Origin: Scleromitrula shiraiana
Lineage: Eukaryota > Ascomycota > Leotiomycetes > Helotiales > Sclerotiniaceae
Direction: 5' to 3'
DNA: 64,000 nt
Assembly: GCA_028455995.1 (NCBI GenBank)
Contig: JABELC010000003.1
Span: forward strand, 806,001-870,000
A model generated the notes under the pieces. It was not told the origin of the DNA and did no database searches. It saw nothing but the letters and a program-made list of their open reading frames with translations. A program made the translations under genes and the position numbers. Positions 22,814-34,352 of the stretch are shown here, in pieces; position 1 is the first letter of the stretch, and each line of letters starts with the position of its first letter.

Positions 22814-24573
22814 TCAATCTCCGTTGTCAGCATCATCCTTGCGAGGCTCAAAATTCAACTGTGTTCATGTTTAGCTAAAGTATTAATCTACGATGCAAGT
22901 ATCTTGGGTCGCTTACTGTATTGCCATTGTATAATTGATGATCATCGGATTGCTCATGTCGATCTCGGAGTGTTCTTAGATTTGTTGAAGGAGCGGCTGT
23001 TCCTGGTGGATGCCTATCATTCCCACTGGGGTTATCAGGAGGCCCACTGACGAAATTCCTAAGAGTCCCCGCAATCTGCGAGATACCCCATGCACCAAGG
23101 CCAAATCCAGCAGAGAGTCCCCGGGATACAAGGCCGATTGGGCTAGATCCTTCATAAGCTGAAGTGTATGCTCGAATCGGAACAATGATAAGGCTACGCT
23201 CTACATGTCAGTTCCTTGTGGATTGATTGAGGCAATGAATGACATGGAAGTTTGGATTTGGTATACTCACGTGGCACTAGGAGTCAGTCCTAAAGATTCA
23301 AGATCTAGACCCTCATCCGTAATTGAAAGATTTGTGTTCGAAAGCGGTGTTAGGACATGCTTGAAAATGTACGGGGCGTCATCCGTTCGCTGCTTATCGA
23401 TCCACTACTACACAGTCAGTTATCTCAAATTCAATCAACTAGCAAAAATGTGATATTATCAAAGACAGAATACTTAACTTGTCTAACGTCATCGCGCAAA
23501 GTACATGTATTCTTAAACTTGGAGCGGATAGTAGACCCATCAAAGAGCCTGATTTGAATCGCACAATCTTGCGATGATGATCTACTACCCCGAGAGATCA
23601 CAGGTTTGACCATAGTTTCATTGCTTGCTTGAGCTTTTCGTTCTGCCTCTCTGGCTCTTCTTGCTACTTTATCATCCTCGACAAGTTTGAGAATACGCGC
23701 CCGTTCTTCCTTTGCCTCTTGCCGAATCTTTCTTTGCGTCGCTGCATAAGCCGTATTTGCTGGTGGTGTACCACGCTTTTCAGAGGTATGATCAGAAGTG
23801 TCGGGTTCAACAGGTGCTTTGCTGTCATCCAATCTACTCTGTTGAGCATTTGAGTTGGTAGCAAGACTTTCTGGACTAGGTTCACTAGTTGGAAGTCCTG
23901 CCGGTGATACTCCCATTGATATGGGTCCTTCAGTGTTGCTAGATTCGTTTATTTCTGAGAGCTGTCTACCATCGTTCTGCTTCACATCATCCCCAGCCTG
24001 TAGAACACGATTCAGACGCTCCACAAAGTCAGACTTTGTTATACCGGAGGCTAAATATTCTTTGAGCTCCCCATTCCTATATAACCGTCAGAATCTCATA
24101 GGTCACGTTACTATACTCTTTCAAAATAGATACACAAGGTAAGTAGTTTAAGCACATTGGTGACCAAAGTGTACGACGTCGATATTGCTTACCATATTAT
24201 AACCAAAACTGGAACTTTCGGGGTGGGAAATATTGCAGCGAGGTAGCTGGCCTCTTGAGAACCGGCTTGCAAACGTAATAGAACTGCTTTATTGTGTAAT
24301 TGAAGCTTCAACTAAGTATCAATTTAGTAAAGCAATGTTATACGTCGCTTGATAATGAATCAATTTACCTCAGGCTCTTGTAGGAAATCATTTTCCCATG
24401 ACTGAGATTCATCGTTGCCATCTATGTCATAATGTTGTCAATAGTCTTTTCAAGACTCAGTACGAGAAGGGATTGGATTTACTTGTTACGAAACAAGCAA
24501 CGAGCTTAGAATCTGATAATGCTTGGTTGATCCCACTGTTTAGATCACCATTGTAAAACATGGTCGCCGCCAT
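22814..24573 (-). CDS. UBX-domain protein with N-terminal thioredoxin-like (UAS) region
   Basis: UBX proteins are adaptors for the AAA ATPase Cdc48/p97, often in ER-associated degradation. Seven exons fit: 24483-24573, 24369-24421, 24193-24311, 23479-24076, 23271-23404, 22917-23193 and 22814-22858, giving 438 residues. The N-terminus (MAATMFYNGDLNSGINQALS, then LVACFVTNGNDESQSWEND and FPTPKVPVLVIMW) is the thioredoxin-like domain of UBXN4-type proteins. A coiled, charged linker follows (RKIRQEAKEERARILKLVED). The UBX fold spans about 255-345: CAIQIRLFDGSTIRSKFKNT, then LRDDVRQWIDKQRTDDAPY and LDLESLGLTPSATLIIVPI. A weakly hydrophobic Gly/Ala-rich stretch after it (IGLVSRGLSAGFGLGAWGIS) could be a membrane hairpin. 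The donor GTTAAG of intron 4 is unusual, but the phase fits. Confidence 0.88.
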
Positions 24574-25061
24574 GTTATTATGAATACCTAGATTAATAGG
24601 TATATATATTCAATTGCAGAATGTAATTTTTTTCTTGAAAGGTTTCTTATTCGATAGTCGATATTCGATATTTGGTATTCAATATGCAGGACGTAACAAC
24701 TTCAAGTCAGGTCATAAATAAATAAGTGTATGTTTCAAAGAACTGATTATCAGCAGCACCGTAAGTAGCTTGGCTTGATTCTGATCTCCAATGACGATAG
24801 GTGCAGACTAGTCGAAGCTAACTTTAATGGAAAATGGAGTGCATGTAGTAGAATTCGGAACATCTAAGCCTTGCTTATTCAGCTACGAAGATTTCTCTCT
24901 TTGACTATCGGCAGCCTTGCCTCAGTCGCCCGCCTTGCACGAATCAATCTATCTTCCAACTCTTAACATCTCATTTTTATCATATGAATACCATGATATT
25001 AGAAATGCCAATTCATATTTCATAGATTCGATTCTCCTTGTATTCAATATTTCAAGCCAAT
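24574..25061. promoter_or_regulatory. Divergent promoter of the UBX gene and SHY1
   Basis: About 490 bp without a gene, between two genes facing away from each other. No specific element is recognised. Confidence 0.5.
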
Positions 25062-26208
25062 ATGCGCTCCTTTTCTATTGTAACAACACTTTCACATATC
25101 CGCAATGGAAGTTGTAGTAATTTGATTTCCAGCCAGGTCAGAAAGAGCATATCATTACAGTCTTCAAAACCAAAATGTTCATTAAATCGATATATTTCAA
25201 ATACCAGTCGTCAACATGCAAGACAAGCTGCAGATGATCCAAATTTTATGTCAATTGTAGACAATCCTCCAAATCTTGTCCGTACTGGAAGAAGACATGG
25301 GCCAGGTCTAATCATATTGGGTAAGCAATAAATTATTGATTTGAGAAACAGGACACCTTCTCATCAAATCTTATAGCATTAATTCCTATAACCGCTTTTG
25401 CTTTAGGCACATGGCAGGTCCAACGTTTGGATTGGAAATCAAAATTGATTGCAAAATTTGAAGATCGCCTTGTTCGTGATCCTTTACCACTCCCTCCCCA
25501 TATCGATCTTATGGCCATAAAAGAGTTCGATTATAGAAGGATTTATGCGACAGGCCATTTTAGACATGATCAAGAAATGCTCATTGGGCCCCGGCTGCAC
25601 GATGGTATTGATGGTTATCTTGTCATTACGCCTTTAGAGAGGGACGGTAAAGGTACTACAGTTCTTGTGAACCGGGGATGGATTGAGAAGAAATTTAAGG
25701 CCCAAAAAAGCAGGCCGGATGGTTTACCAAGGAGCAAGGTTACTGTTGAAGGTCTACTTCGTGAACCATGGAAGAAAAATTATTTTACACCAGAAAACAG
25801 TCCACAAACTCAAGAATTCTATTTTCCAGATGTTGAGCAGATGGCAAAACTGACTGGGAGTCAACCAGTGTGGATCGAAGAAACTATGGGTAATTGCTTC
25901 CTATCCTCCTCTCGAAATGTTGTGGGACTGATTGTGTAAAGAACCTGATCTTATAAAGGCTTGGGATCGAGCTGCACGTGGTGTGCCAATTGGAAGACCA
26001 GCGGAGGTCAATCTCAGAAATAATCATGCACAGTATATATTCACGTGGTAAGCATTACGAAATATCTGAAAAATGACCTTATGTATAGATGTTAATGGCA
26101 ATCAGGTATGCTCTAGCTGCTGCAACATCTGTTATGTTATGGATGGTTGTGAAAAAACCCTCTGCAGATATTGCTCGAAGAGTCCGACAAAACAAAGAAT
26201 GGTCCTGA
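25062..26208 (+). CDS. SHY1: SURF1-family cytochrome c oxidase assembly protein Shy1
   Basis: Shy1/SURF1 acts in the mitochondrial inner membrane in the maturation of the Cox1 module of complex IV. Exons are 25062-25320, 25377-25889, 25942-26047 and 26106-26208, giving 326 residues. A basic, Ser-rich leader (MRSFSIVTTLSHIRNGSCSN) is followed by the first membrane helix (GPGLIILALIPITAFALGTW) and the signature TWQVQRLDWKSKLI. Then come HFRHDQEMLIGPR, the segment VLVNRGWIEKKFK (the SURF1 NRGW box) and PEVNLRNNHAQYIFTWYALA-like residues in the last helix (YALAAATSVMLWMVV). The protein ends KKPSADIARRVRQNKEWS. Its stop codon lies only 9 bp from the stop codon of the convergent CENP-T gene. Confidence 0.96.
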
Positions 26209-26217
26209 AGATTACAT

Positions 26218-27785
26218 TCACTTTTCTCTCTGTCTACTTGGTGGCTTTCTCCGCCGGTCTTTTGAGATTATTGGGGGAGCCATCCTCAAATCCTGTAGCA
26301 GCTCTCTGGGTAAATGACTTTGGGCTAAAGAAAACGGCGTTGTCGTGGCATTTGTCTGGCGTTGTCTGTTTGATAGTTAGCATCCATACAATCTCGAAAT
26401 GAGGATATAAATAGTTGAATCACCTTTTCATCAATGTTAGAACGTCACTCTCATCAATTGTCTTTCGACCAGCATGTTCAGAATAGGCACCTAGATCATC
26501 GCTTATTTGTTCAAAAAACCAGTCCGATGCCTGCATTATAGCATCAAGAGCATCTTTACTCAATTTGGTCTTGTTGCTCGATCCATTTCTTGCAAAAGTG
26601 GTTGCGAGTTTCTTCACAACACCAAGAGGCAACGATGCGTACTTTAAGCCATGCTTCGAGAGCTTATAAGTCTTTTTCACGGCCCTTGTTTTCAATGGCT
26701 CAAGGGCTGCAGGTGATGTGAGCCGTTGACTACTGCTCGGACGGAATCCTTTCAATGGACTAGAGGAAAACCCAGCATCTTCAATCTCCTGGTCTTGTTG
26801 GGGCTCTGTGTCTAGTATAGATTCCTCTGGGACATCATCCGGGACATCATCCAGGACATTATCCGGAAGTTGAGAGGATTCGCGTGGTGCTTGTATATCA
26901 TCTGGTTGCGGGAAATTGAACTGAAAAGTGGCATCCCTCTCATCAGGTGACGACCCGTATGGTCTGATATCACTGCTCCGTCCGGGTAGAAGGGATCGGC
27001 GATGTAAGCTAGGGTTAAATACATTTGTTCCTGTTTGATCCCTATATATTGTTAGTCGGAGGGCGTGATTGATATAGTAATACTAACGTTTGCGAAAATG
27101 GAGAATTGCCCATTCCTAGAAAATTGTCTCCCTCAAGCTCATTCCCAATAAGAAAACTTGATTCCATCGCATCCCTCTCCAAATCTCCCTCATTTAAGTC
27201 CCCGAAGCGACCACTCATACGAATGCTACCGAAACTACCTCGAGAAAATTGTCCACCAGGTCGTTCGTTGTTAGCTCTTCGCGGAAGCTCAATTGATCGC
27301 GATGTCAGGTTCTCGTCCTCCAAAGGTGCGAAGCTGGGAAGTAATAAGCTTTCGTCATCTTCGTTGTCGTCCTCATCATCATCCACATCTAAAGGAAGAG
27401 AAAGCCTAGGAGGTATCAAGTTTGGATCATCATCGAATTCATCGTCGGGTATGAAAACCGATCTCCTGCTATTAATGGGCACGACCTGGGGAGATGGGAC
27501 AGTTGGGGCGGTTTGGGGAGCTAGGGTTCTGCTCAGCAATCTCAATATATCTCTGGGAGTTTCTCTTTGCTGTCTGCCGCTGCGTCTTCTATCCTTTCCT
27601 GGTGTCATCCCAGCCCGCCGTGCCTCCAATTCTCGAAATGCTGCCCTTCCATGAGGTGTAAGAGCATTTGTCCTTTGTTCTGAACGTGCAAAATTAGGCG
27701 TCCTTGATTGACTAGCCGGGGTTTTGAAGGACGATAGCCTGGTGCTAGAAGCGCGACGTGAGGGAGTCTCCGGCCTTGATGTCAT
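26218..27785 (-). CDS. Inner kinetochore histone-fold protein CENP-T
   Basis: CENP-T links centromeric chromatin to the Ndc80 complex as part of CENP-T-W-S-X. Exons are 27088-27785, 26424-27041 and 26218-26365, giving 487 residues. The long N-terminal tail is disordered with Arg/Ser/Thr-Pro motifs (MTSRPETPSRRASSTRLSSF) and acidic stretches. The C-terminal histone fold starts at LPLGVVKKLATTFARNG and continues LSKDALDAIMQASDWFFEQI, then DDLGAYSEHAGRKTIDESDV and LTLMKR. A final 58-bp intron (weak donor GTGATT) must be removed, since otherwise translation stops right after LMKR. The last exon gives QRQTNATTTPFSLAQSHLPR then ELLQDLRM, the diagnostic CENP-T extension. An in-frame ATG at 27842 is a possible earlier start; I prefer 27785. 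Confidence 0.9.
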
Positions 27786-28349
27786 GGTTGTATGCTCCAG
27801 CTGCAAATTGAGAACGTTCGGTACAATATTGAATATGTGCAAAGTAAATATCTAATATTCAAGTGATGTCCGGATAGTTCCGTTGTTCTCAATTATATTT
27901 TTATTTTAAATCAGCAATATTAGAGAATGCCAGGAAATTGGAAATAAATTGAATGTCTATAATCTTGTCAATGCTTGTATTGTATTGTATTTATTTATTT
28001 ATTTATTTATTCATTCATTCATTCATTCATGTGAATTGATAGTAACTACCGGTCTATACTGATTGCAGACGCGTCGAGGCGCGAGGCTATCGAGAATCTT
28101 ATCTTATCGCTCTTAGTATGCTACGCTATTAAAGTGTGGGCCTCAAAGGCGGTGAAAATAATTTCTGTGGTACATACATGGGAACTACATCAACATCTAT
28201 ATCTAAATACGACCACAACCATACTTAGGCAATTATTCCACCTATAACTTGGCTATCTAGTCCTGAAGCAATTCCAAACTTCAACTCGGAAAAGTTTAAG
28301 TAGCAAAGTCGCAGGCTATCGATATCATCTACTACCCTTAGAGATCATT
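27786..28349. promoter_or_regulatory. Divergent promoter of CENP-T and CMS1
   Basis: A gene-free region with a TTTA/TTCA tetranucleotide run at about 27988-28030. Confidence 0.5.
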
Positions 28350-29370
28350 ATGTCAATTGAAGACAATCTTCAAGAACCTCTTATAGAGGGCCCAATATCA
28401 GTAGATTCTGCGTCTGAAGGCACATCAAAACTGGTGTCGAAAAAAAGAAAACGAGGAAAACAACAAGATAAGGACGAGCACAATGGTGTAGAGTTGGGAA
28501 AGAAGAAAAAGAAGCAAAAGCCTTCTGATGATGGAGATCTCGACGTCGAGGCTGGTCTCAACAACTCGTTCGCAAAAATGGATGACCATTTGTTAGCAGA
28601 CTACATCGCCCAACAAACGAGGAGATTCGAAAGTGATTTGAGTTCCGTTGAGTTGGAGGATAAATATCTACCAGGTTAGTTTGAGAGACCTCCTTCTAAT
28701 GGTGCTCGCTGATCTTTAAATCGCGATTAGTTGCTGCAATTCAAGATACCACATCATGGACGAAACCTCGAAACCTTGAAAACCTACCCGGATACCTGGA
28801 AAAGTTCTCTGGTAATCCAACGAAACTCTGGTCGGCTTCCAAGAAGAATGGATCTCCCCATACAATTATCGTTACTGCTGCTGGTCTTCGGGCAGCCGAC
28901 GTCGCTCGGTATGTTCGACACTCCGCACATTGGTTCGCCCTGTATTTTCACAACTATATCTAATCACTTACTACAGAGCCGTTCGAAAATTCCAAACTAA
29001 AGATGTAAAGGTAGCAAAACTATTTGCTAAACACATTAAGCTCAAAGACTCTATTGGATTCTTAAAGTCCACAAGAACTGGAATTGCAGTCGGCACACCC
29101 CAAAGATTGAAAGACTTAATGGATGAAGGTTAGCATTTCTTCCACTGGAATACGTCATTCGTTATAATACTAATATTTTTCTGCAAAGGTTCGCTGGCAA
29201 CTGATAGATTGGAGAGGATAGTTATTGATGCATCTCATATTGATCAAAAAAGGAGAGGTATACTTGAGATGAAGGAGACACAAGTTCCATTAACAATATG
29301 GCTTGGGCAGAAAGTGTTCAGGGATAGATACGAAGGTTCAACGGAAAAGTTGCAGATATTATTCTATTGA
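28350..29370 (+). CDS. CMS1: CMS1-like ribosome-biogenesis protein
   Basis: Cms1 is a 90S pre-ribosome/small-subunit processome factor in yeast; the family has a helicase-like RecA fold without the usual ATPase motifs. Exons are 28350-28674, 28731-28908, 28977-29128 and 29189-29370, giving 278 residues. The start is acidic and then lysine-rich (KKRKRGKQQDKDEHN, KKKKKQKPSDDGD). The conserved core has DHLLADYIAQQTRRFESDLS, then PHTIIVTAAGLRAADVARAV and KLFAKHIKLKDSIGFLKSTR followed by TGIAVGTPQRLKDLMDEGSL. The C-terminal part reads LERIVIDASHIDQKRRGILE and VPLTIWLGQKVFRDRYEG, as in fungal Cms1. Nucleolar location is expected from the family. Confidence 0.9.
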
Positions 29371-29745
29371 TGGGCAATAATTAATGAGTAACCACATTGG
29401 GGTAAATAGGAAGGTGCAAGCAAATATCTAATTTTCAATTTGCTTTATCAATAATGGTAGGTCCGGTCTACTAGATTGTCTACCTATCAGGGAAGGAGGG
29501 TCTCTTTTCTATCGAACAATACTAGGAAGTATCGAATCTTATCATCTTCTCTGAAAGTGGTTCTTACAATCTCACTTTCATTGTGTATGCTCCATAAACA
29601 GTCTCTCTCTACAGAATTCCAATCGTCCAACGTCTACTTATTGCCACAATCTTTTCCATTCTTTCACGTTACTTTCGACATTGCCGGAAAAGCGATACGT
29701 GAATTTAAATCAAATCCCAAAGCACATGTCGATTTTATTTGAAGT
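29371..29745. other. Intergenic between CMS1 and the CFEM gene
   Basis: About 375 bp without a supported gene; it holds the CMS1 3' flank and the CFEM promoter. Confidence 0.5.
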
Positions 29746-30531
29746 ATGCGGAGTCTTCTATTGTTGATGACCATAGCCATGGTCAAATGGCCTGTCGCAG
29801 GAGATAGTGATTTTCCAGTTCCAGGTTAGCACGTAATAATTTCAGGTTACTTCGGCTTCAAGTTAACATTTAGCTATAGGCTGTGCGACACGGTGCTGGG
29901 AAAATACGAGATACGTTAGCAAATGTACGAATGATAATAACTGCTTCTGTCGAGAGCCAGAGTATCAAGATGTACGTCTAATAATACCAGCTTATATCCC
30001 CCAGGGTGAAATCAAAATAATGTTCCTTAATTGTATATTAACGGTTATGAGTAGTCCGTTTTTAAGTGTTTATACTCTCAGTGCGATACTGCTCATTTCG
30101 GTTCTGCGCTACATCACACAATATCACAATGTTCAGGTGTCACCGACAACATACTGTTTGCAGTACCTCCGATTCCGAATCACGATTCTCTGCGCAGGCG
30201 TGAAGCAGAATATCTCGGGGGGGCTAAGCTTTATGGTTCAGGATCTGATGCAGGATATCCAACGCAAAGTGGATTTCCGATGCAAAGCGGGGCGCCATAC
30301 ATACCCGCCAGTGGTATCTTCGTGTCCTCAATACCACCGCTATACTTTCCCCGGGATACCGCAACAGCAACGTCGAAGGTATCCGCCGATCCCACCCAAA
30401 CTGCATACAACGCCGCAGACCTCATCACATCGGGCCCTCTTCTCTTTACAAGCATTGCATCAAATTTACGGCCGTGTATCTTCATTCCCATCCTAGCATT
30501 AGTTCCTGGTTTATACTTGGCAATCTGGTAG
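29746..30531 (+). CDS. Secreted CFEM-domain protein, possibly membrane- or GPI-anchored
   Basis: CFEM proteins are fungal extracellular eight-cysteine proteins; some bind haem, others are wall proteins or host-interaction factors. Exons are 29746-29824, 29880-29971 and 30055-30531, giving 215 residues. A signal peptide is visible (MRSLLLLMTIAMVKWPVAG). The CFEM domain (about 24-90) has all eight cysteines: PGCATRCWENTRYVSKC, NDNNCFC, SVFKCLYSQC and HHTISQC. The Asp three residues before the fourth Cys could be the haem-iron ligand known in some members; this is inference. A Pro/Ser/Gly-rich stalk follows, and the end is hydrophobic (CIFIPILALVPGLYLAIW), which would suit a GPI signal or a membrane anchor. 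A 27-bp GT..AG stretch inside exon 3 stays in frame and is kept as coding. No ORF search on unspliced DNA would show this gene. Confidence 0.85.
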
Positions 30532-31212
30532 TCGGACAGCCAGTCTATCTAAGAATCATTGGATTATGTTGATTTTGCAGGAGCATACATAGAATACTTA
30601 TTAGACAGGAATCGCGGTTTAATGGTACTATTGGGTTGTTCAGGAAATTGGTTGCATTGTTATCCATCTTTTGTTTTGTACGCTTGTTCCATATATATAA
30701 TGAATTGCAATACTGGAAGGTGGGAGATTCATATTCATATGTAAAGTTGCTAGAGAATCCAATTCTGTATCCAAGCCTGGCTCAGGGAAGGAAATTACAA
30801 AAGCAATTCAAAATCAACTTTGAGTAACTACCTTGGTGTCTAAGTAGAGTATGTTCATGTTAGAAGGAAATGAAACGAGGAATCCATATTTACTTTGTGA
30901 ATAGTTCTAGACATGAGAAAATGGATTAGCTCGTAATTGAAGTCAGCGCTTAGGTAATAAGGAGCTAAATTTAAGCTTAAATATATAGCTACATTTCATT
31001 TCATATGGTCTGTGCTCGACTCGGATTTTATTTTTCTGCCAAATTCTAAAATTGATTGATTTTGGGTATTGTATACTATCTCTACTTATCACCTACTATC
31101 TGCATTGATGCTACGCCACCATATTTCACTTAAGTAGCTCTTGAACATCTTCTCTAGTTATTCCATCAGAATCATATTCCCTTACCAAATTCAAAAATTA
31201 CATATCTTCAAA
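30532..31212. other. Intergenic between the CFEM gene and NOP6
   Basis: About 680 bp, AT-leaning, with no supported gene. It holds the CFEM 3' flank and the NOP6 promoter. Confidence 0.5.
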
Positions 31213-32392
31213 ATGGGTTTCGGGGCAGGCGCTTCTCGAGCAGAGAGAAAAGCCAAAAAGCGCAAGATTGAAAACTCGATTCCTGATATACCTTTGGACC
31301 TCGAAGAAATCGAGCCTGCCAATGAGTCAAATTCCTCGACGAAAAGGAAAAGAGTCGCCAATGATACTAAAGGCGTAGATAAAGAAACTGGTGCAGATGA
31401 GCCCGATCGCACATCCAAGAGAACAAAAGTTGATCCTACCAATTCAACCTCAACACGGGACGAAGAACAACCCGACGCTGCGAATATCGAGGATGCTCCT
31501 AAAAAGACCAAGAAGGAACGAAAAGCTGAGCGCAAAGCGAGGGATGCTGCTTTGGCATCTGCTCCTAAACCTCGAGAGGAAGCTTCTCCCATTGAACAAG
31601 ATGGTTTAGATACAGCCTCAAAAGTACTTCCACAACAAACTACGGATAAACCAAAGGCCAAGAAGAAGAAGCAAAAGGTTGCATCAACTGCAGAATCCGA
31701 AGGCAAAGCAGCAAGGTTTATTGTCTTCATAGGTAAGCTACGATGTAACTAATTTGTGTTACTCTGCTGATTTCCTGGTTAGGAAATCTGCCATTTACGG
31801 CTACAACAGCATCAATACAAAAGCATTTTGCACCAGTGAAACCAATTTCTGTTCGTCATCAGACAGAAAAGGGAAACGCAGCAAAATCGAAGGGTTACGC
31901 TTTTCTCGAGTTTGAAGGCTATGATCATATGAAAACTTGTTTGAAGCAATTTCACCATTCCATGTTTAAAGACGATATCTCGGCACCAAGGAAGATTAAC
32001 GTTGAATTGACGTGAGTGGCCATTTTCTCTCTCGTTCGTTACTCTTAGGGCTAACTTTTGAAGTGCTGGTGGCGGTGGTAATACGAAAGATCGACGGTCA
32101 AAAATATCAGGGAAGAATCAGAAGTTGAATGAGCAGCGTATTAGGCAAGCACAAGAAGAAGTAAGACCTCTTTGTTCCCTTTCTTGGTTGAACTATTCAG
32201 CCCAGCGTCGCCCCAGTGATCTTCTCTGTAGGCCGGGTATCATCATATATGTGAATCATAAAATGCTGATAATATTAACAGTTTGATAATAAATCAAAGG
32301 GTAACAAAACCGGTGGAACGGGTGGTACCTCGCAGTTGTTTACAGGCGAAAGTGGAATGCATCCTAGCAGAAGAGCAAGAGTCGTTGGATAA
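31213..32392 (+). CDS. NOP6: NOP6-like nucleolar RRM protein
   Basis: Nop6 is an RNA-binding factor of early small ribosomal-subunit assembly in the nucleolus. Exons are 31213-31732, 31783-32011, 32064-32160 and 32282-32392, giving 318 residues. The N-terminal ~170 residues are strongly basic and acidic low-complexity (SRAERKAKKRKIE, KKTKKERKAERKARDAALAS, KAKKKKQKV). The RRM (about 168-250) has RNP2 FIVFIGNLPFTATTASIQKH and RNP1 KSKGYAFLEF. The first motif is split by intron 1 and reads correctly only after splicing. The tail has RSKISGKNQKLNEQRIRQAQ and ends SGMHPSRRARVVG, a conserved Nop6 ending. The gene converges with RAC. Confidence 0.92.
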
Positions 32393-32851
32393 CAACAATG
32401 ATACCCCGAATTTAAAATTAGTATGGGTCAATGATAATAGCACTGTAATCAAGAGACCTGTGGAAATCAAACAATGTTTTCAGGGATGAAGTGGATGTTC
32501 CCATTTTTAGAAATATTGGTCAAATTCACGATCCTAATTTATTCGTTACTCCATGCATCCGTCGTGAGCTATCTACACTAAAACAAAAAAGAGGTATTGA
32601 GGTATCTTCAAGAGGTGCCCAAATTCTACAGCATAGAATTGAAATATCCGATAAACAGAAAAGGGCTTCATCATATTAACCGTTCCATACTCCCCGCGAC
32701 TCCTCCAATCCTTCGGTCTCTACTTAAAATGAGGAAACTGGTACACATGGGACTAATGTTACTTGGGTCGACCTTCTATTTAGATCGCCATTCTTTTCTC
32801 CATGGATTGCTTCCGATCTTTGAAAACGTGGTACGTATTGGATATTACTAT
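32393..32851. other. Intergenic 3' flanks of convergent NOP6 and RAC
   Basis: About 460 bp with no supported gene. The open frames within it have no recognisable domain. Confidence 0.5.
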
Positions 32852-33750
32852 TCACAGAAGCGTGCATGACTTCTTTGGCTTCTTCGCCTGTGGTTGAGGA
32901 CTTAGAACGGCACTGGGTTCGTCAGCTTATGCTATCCAGATGTTCTTGAGATAAATACTGAGCACTCACCGGATTGCTTCGTCGAAAACGCTCTTGAGAT
33001 TCCTCTGTGTAAGTGCCGAGCACTCCAAATACTTGTGAGCCCGTATTTCCTTCGCAACTATACGGGCTTGATCATATGTGACGGGCTCCATTCGCTTTGC
33101 CCTTAAACTCTCTTTGGTTGGCTCATCGTCTCTCAAATCTAATTTTGTGCCGACAAGTATGATGGGAACTCCAGGAGCATGGTGCGAAATTTCTGGCCAC
33201 CACTTTACCATAATCGGTCAGTGAGGACTTTTGTATATGGAGAGAAGGGATTCTGTTCAATATACCTTTGCTCTGACGTTGTCAAACGATGGAGGACTGA
33301 CAACGGAAAAGCAGATCAAGAATACATCCGTCTGAGGATATGATAATGGTCTCAATCTGTCGTAATCCTCCTGTCCTGCCGTATCCCACAATCCCAAGCT
33401 TATTGGTTTTCCATCAACCATCACACTGGCCGAATAATTATCGAACCTAAAGTCATCAGTAACGAGCTTAGTTCAGCCGGCAATCTTCCACTCACACAGT
33501 AGGGATGTACTCTCCTGGGAAAGCATTGGTAGTGTATGAAATTAAGAGACAAGTCTATTTGTAGAGAGAAAGAATTAGCCATTGACCATGAGTCCAATCA
33601 AGTAACGAGCGACATACCTTTCCGACTGCTCCATCACCTGTTACAACACACTATGGAAAGTAGTCAGTTTCTCAATCCCACGGGTTCGCGGTGTTGTAAT
33701 TTCAAAGCGCGTAATCTAACCTTAAGAGATTGGGTTCCTGGAGCTGCCAT
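32852..33750 (-). CDS. RAC1: Rac-family small GTPase
   Basis: Rac is a membrane-bound molecular switch that controls polar growth, actin and NADPH oxidase in filamentous fungi. Six exons fit: 33721-33750, 33618-33650, 33496-33554, 33266-33446, 32970-33202 and 32852-32912, giving 198 residues. The P-loop is GDGAVGKT, assembled across two introns. Switch I is [19 protein letters not shown], switch II is [20 protein letters not shown], and the guanine motifs are [10 protein letters not shown] and ECSAL. The start [17 protein letters not shown], with no insert-specific Cdc42 residues, and the [16 protein letters not shown] segment fit Rac rather than Cdc42 or Rho. The C-terminus [10 protein letters not shown] has a polybasic stretch and a CAAX box ending in Leu, predicting geranylgeranylation. 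The first two exons are only 30 and 33 bp and would be missed by ORF scans. Confidence 0.95.
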
Positions 33751-34284
33751 TTTTACCCTTCGACGTTATAATTCGAGGAAGCCTTGATTATGATAAGTAT
33801 AAAGATGGATGGCGTCCCGTTGATATTTGTTTCGTTTTATTTGTAAGGCTAGTTATCTGTCTCTCTGCATAACGGTCAGATATTTTGATACATCGGAAGA
33901 TGGCTATGCCGGGCGGGATTGACAAAGGATGAAGCCGAGCGAAAGGTATTATACAGCATTCGATTATTTGTTTGTAGGATGGATTGATGTTAACTGACCT
34001 GTAAAGGACTCGAAGAGCAATTGTAAATAATTATTGTAAAGTTCAAAATATTGAAAGATTCGAAAGATTTATTTGAAGAAATTATTCGGGATCAGATTTG
34101 AAGGATAGAAGGGTAAAAGGGTAGAAGCGTAGAAGGGTAGAAGCGTAGAAACATGCGAGGGTCAAGTGAACTGGTTCGTTTGTTTCGTATGTTTCGTTCT
34201 TAACAAATTTGGTTAAGGTGAGTGGTAAATAACAGCAACAAGCAACTGATGCAGTGTATTGATTATGGTGTAGTGTATAAAATC

Positions 34285-34352
34285 GTATGAAGCGTATGAA
34301 GTGTATGAAGTGTATGAAGTGTATGAAGTGTATGAAGTGTATGAAGTGTATG
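34285..34352. repeat. GAAGTGTAT 9-bp tandem repeat
   Basis: About seven near-perfect copies of GAAGTGTAT, with a GAAGCGTAT variant at the left edge. Confidence 0.9.

Noticed and set aside
27785..27842. Earlier CENP-T start at 27842
   Set aside because: In frame, but the extra 19 residues are unlike the usual polar CENP-T start; the ATG at 27785 is preferred, although both remain possible.
30139..30165. A 27-bp GT..AG intron in the third CFEM exon
   Set aside because: Too short for spliceosomal removal, divisible by three, and open in frame; treated as coding.
31191..31730. 179-codon minus-strand ORF
   Set aside because: Shadow of the NOP6 first exon, whose charged repeats keep the opposite strand open.
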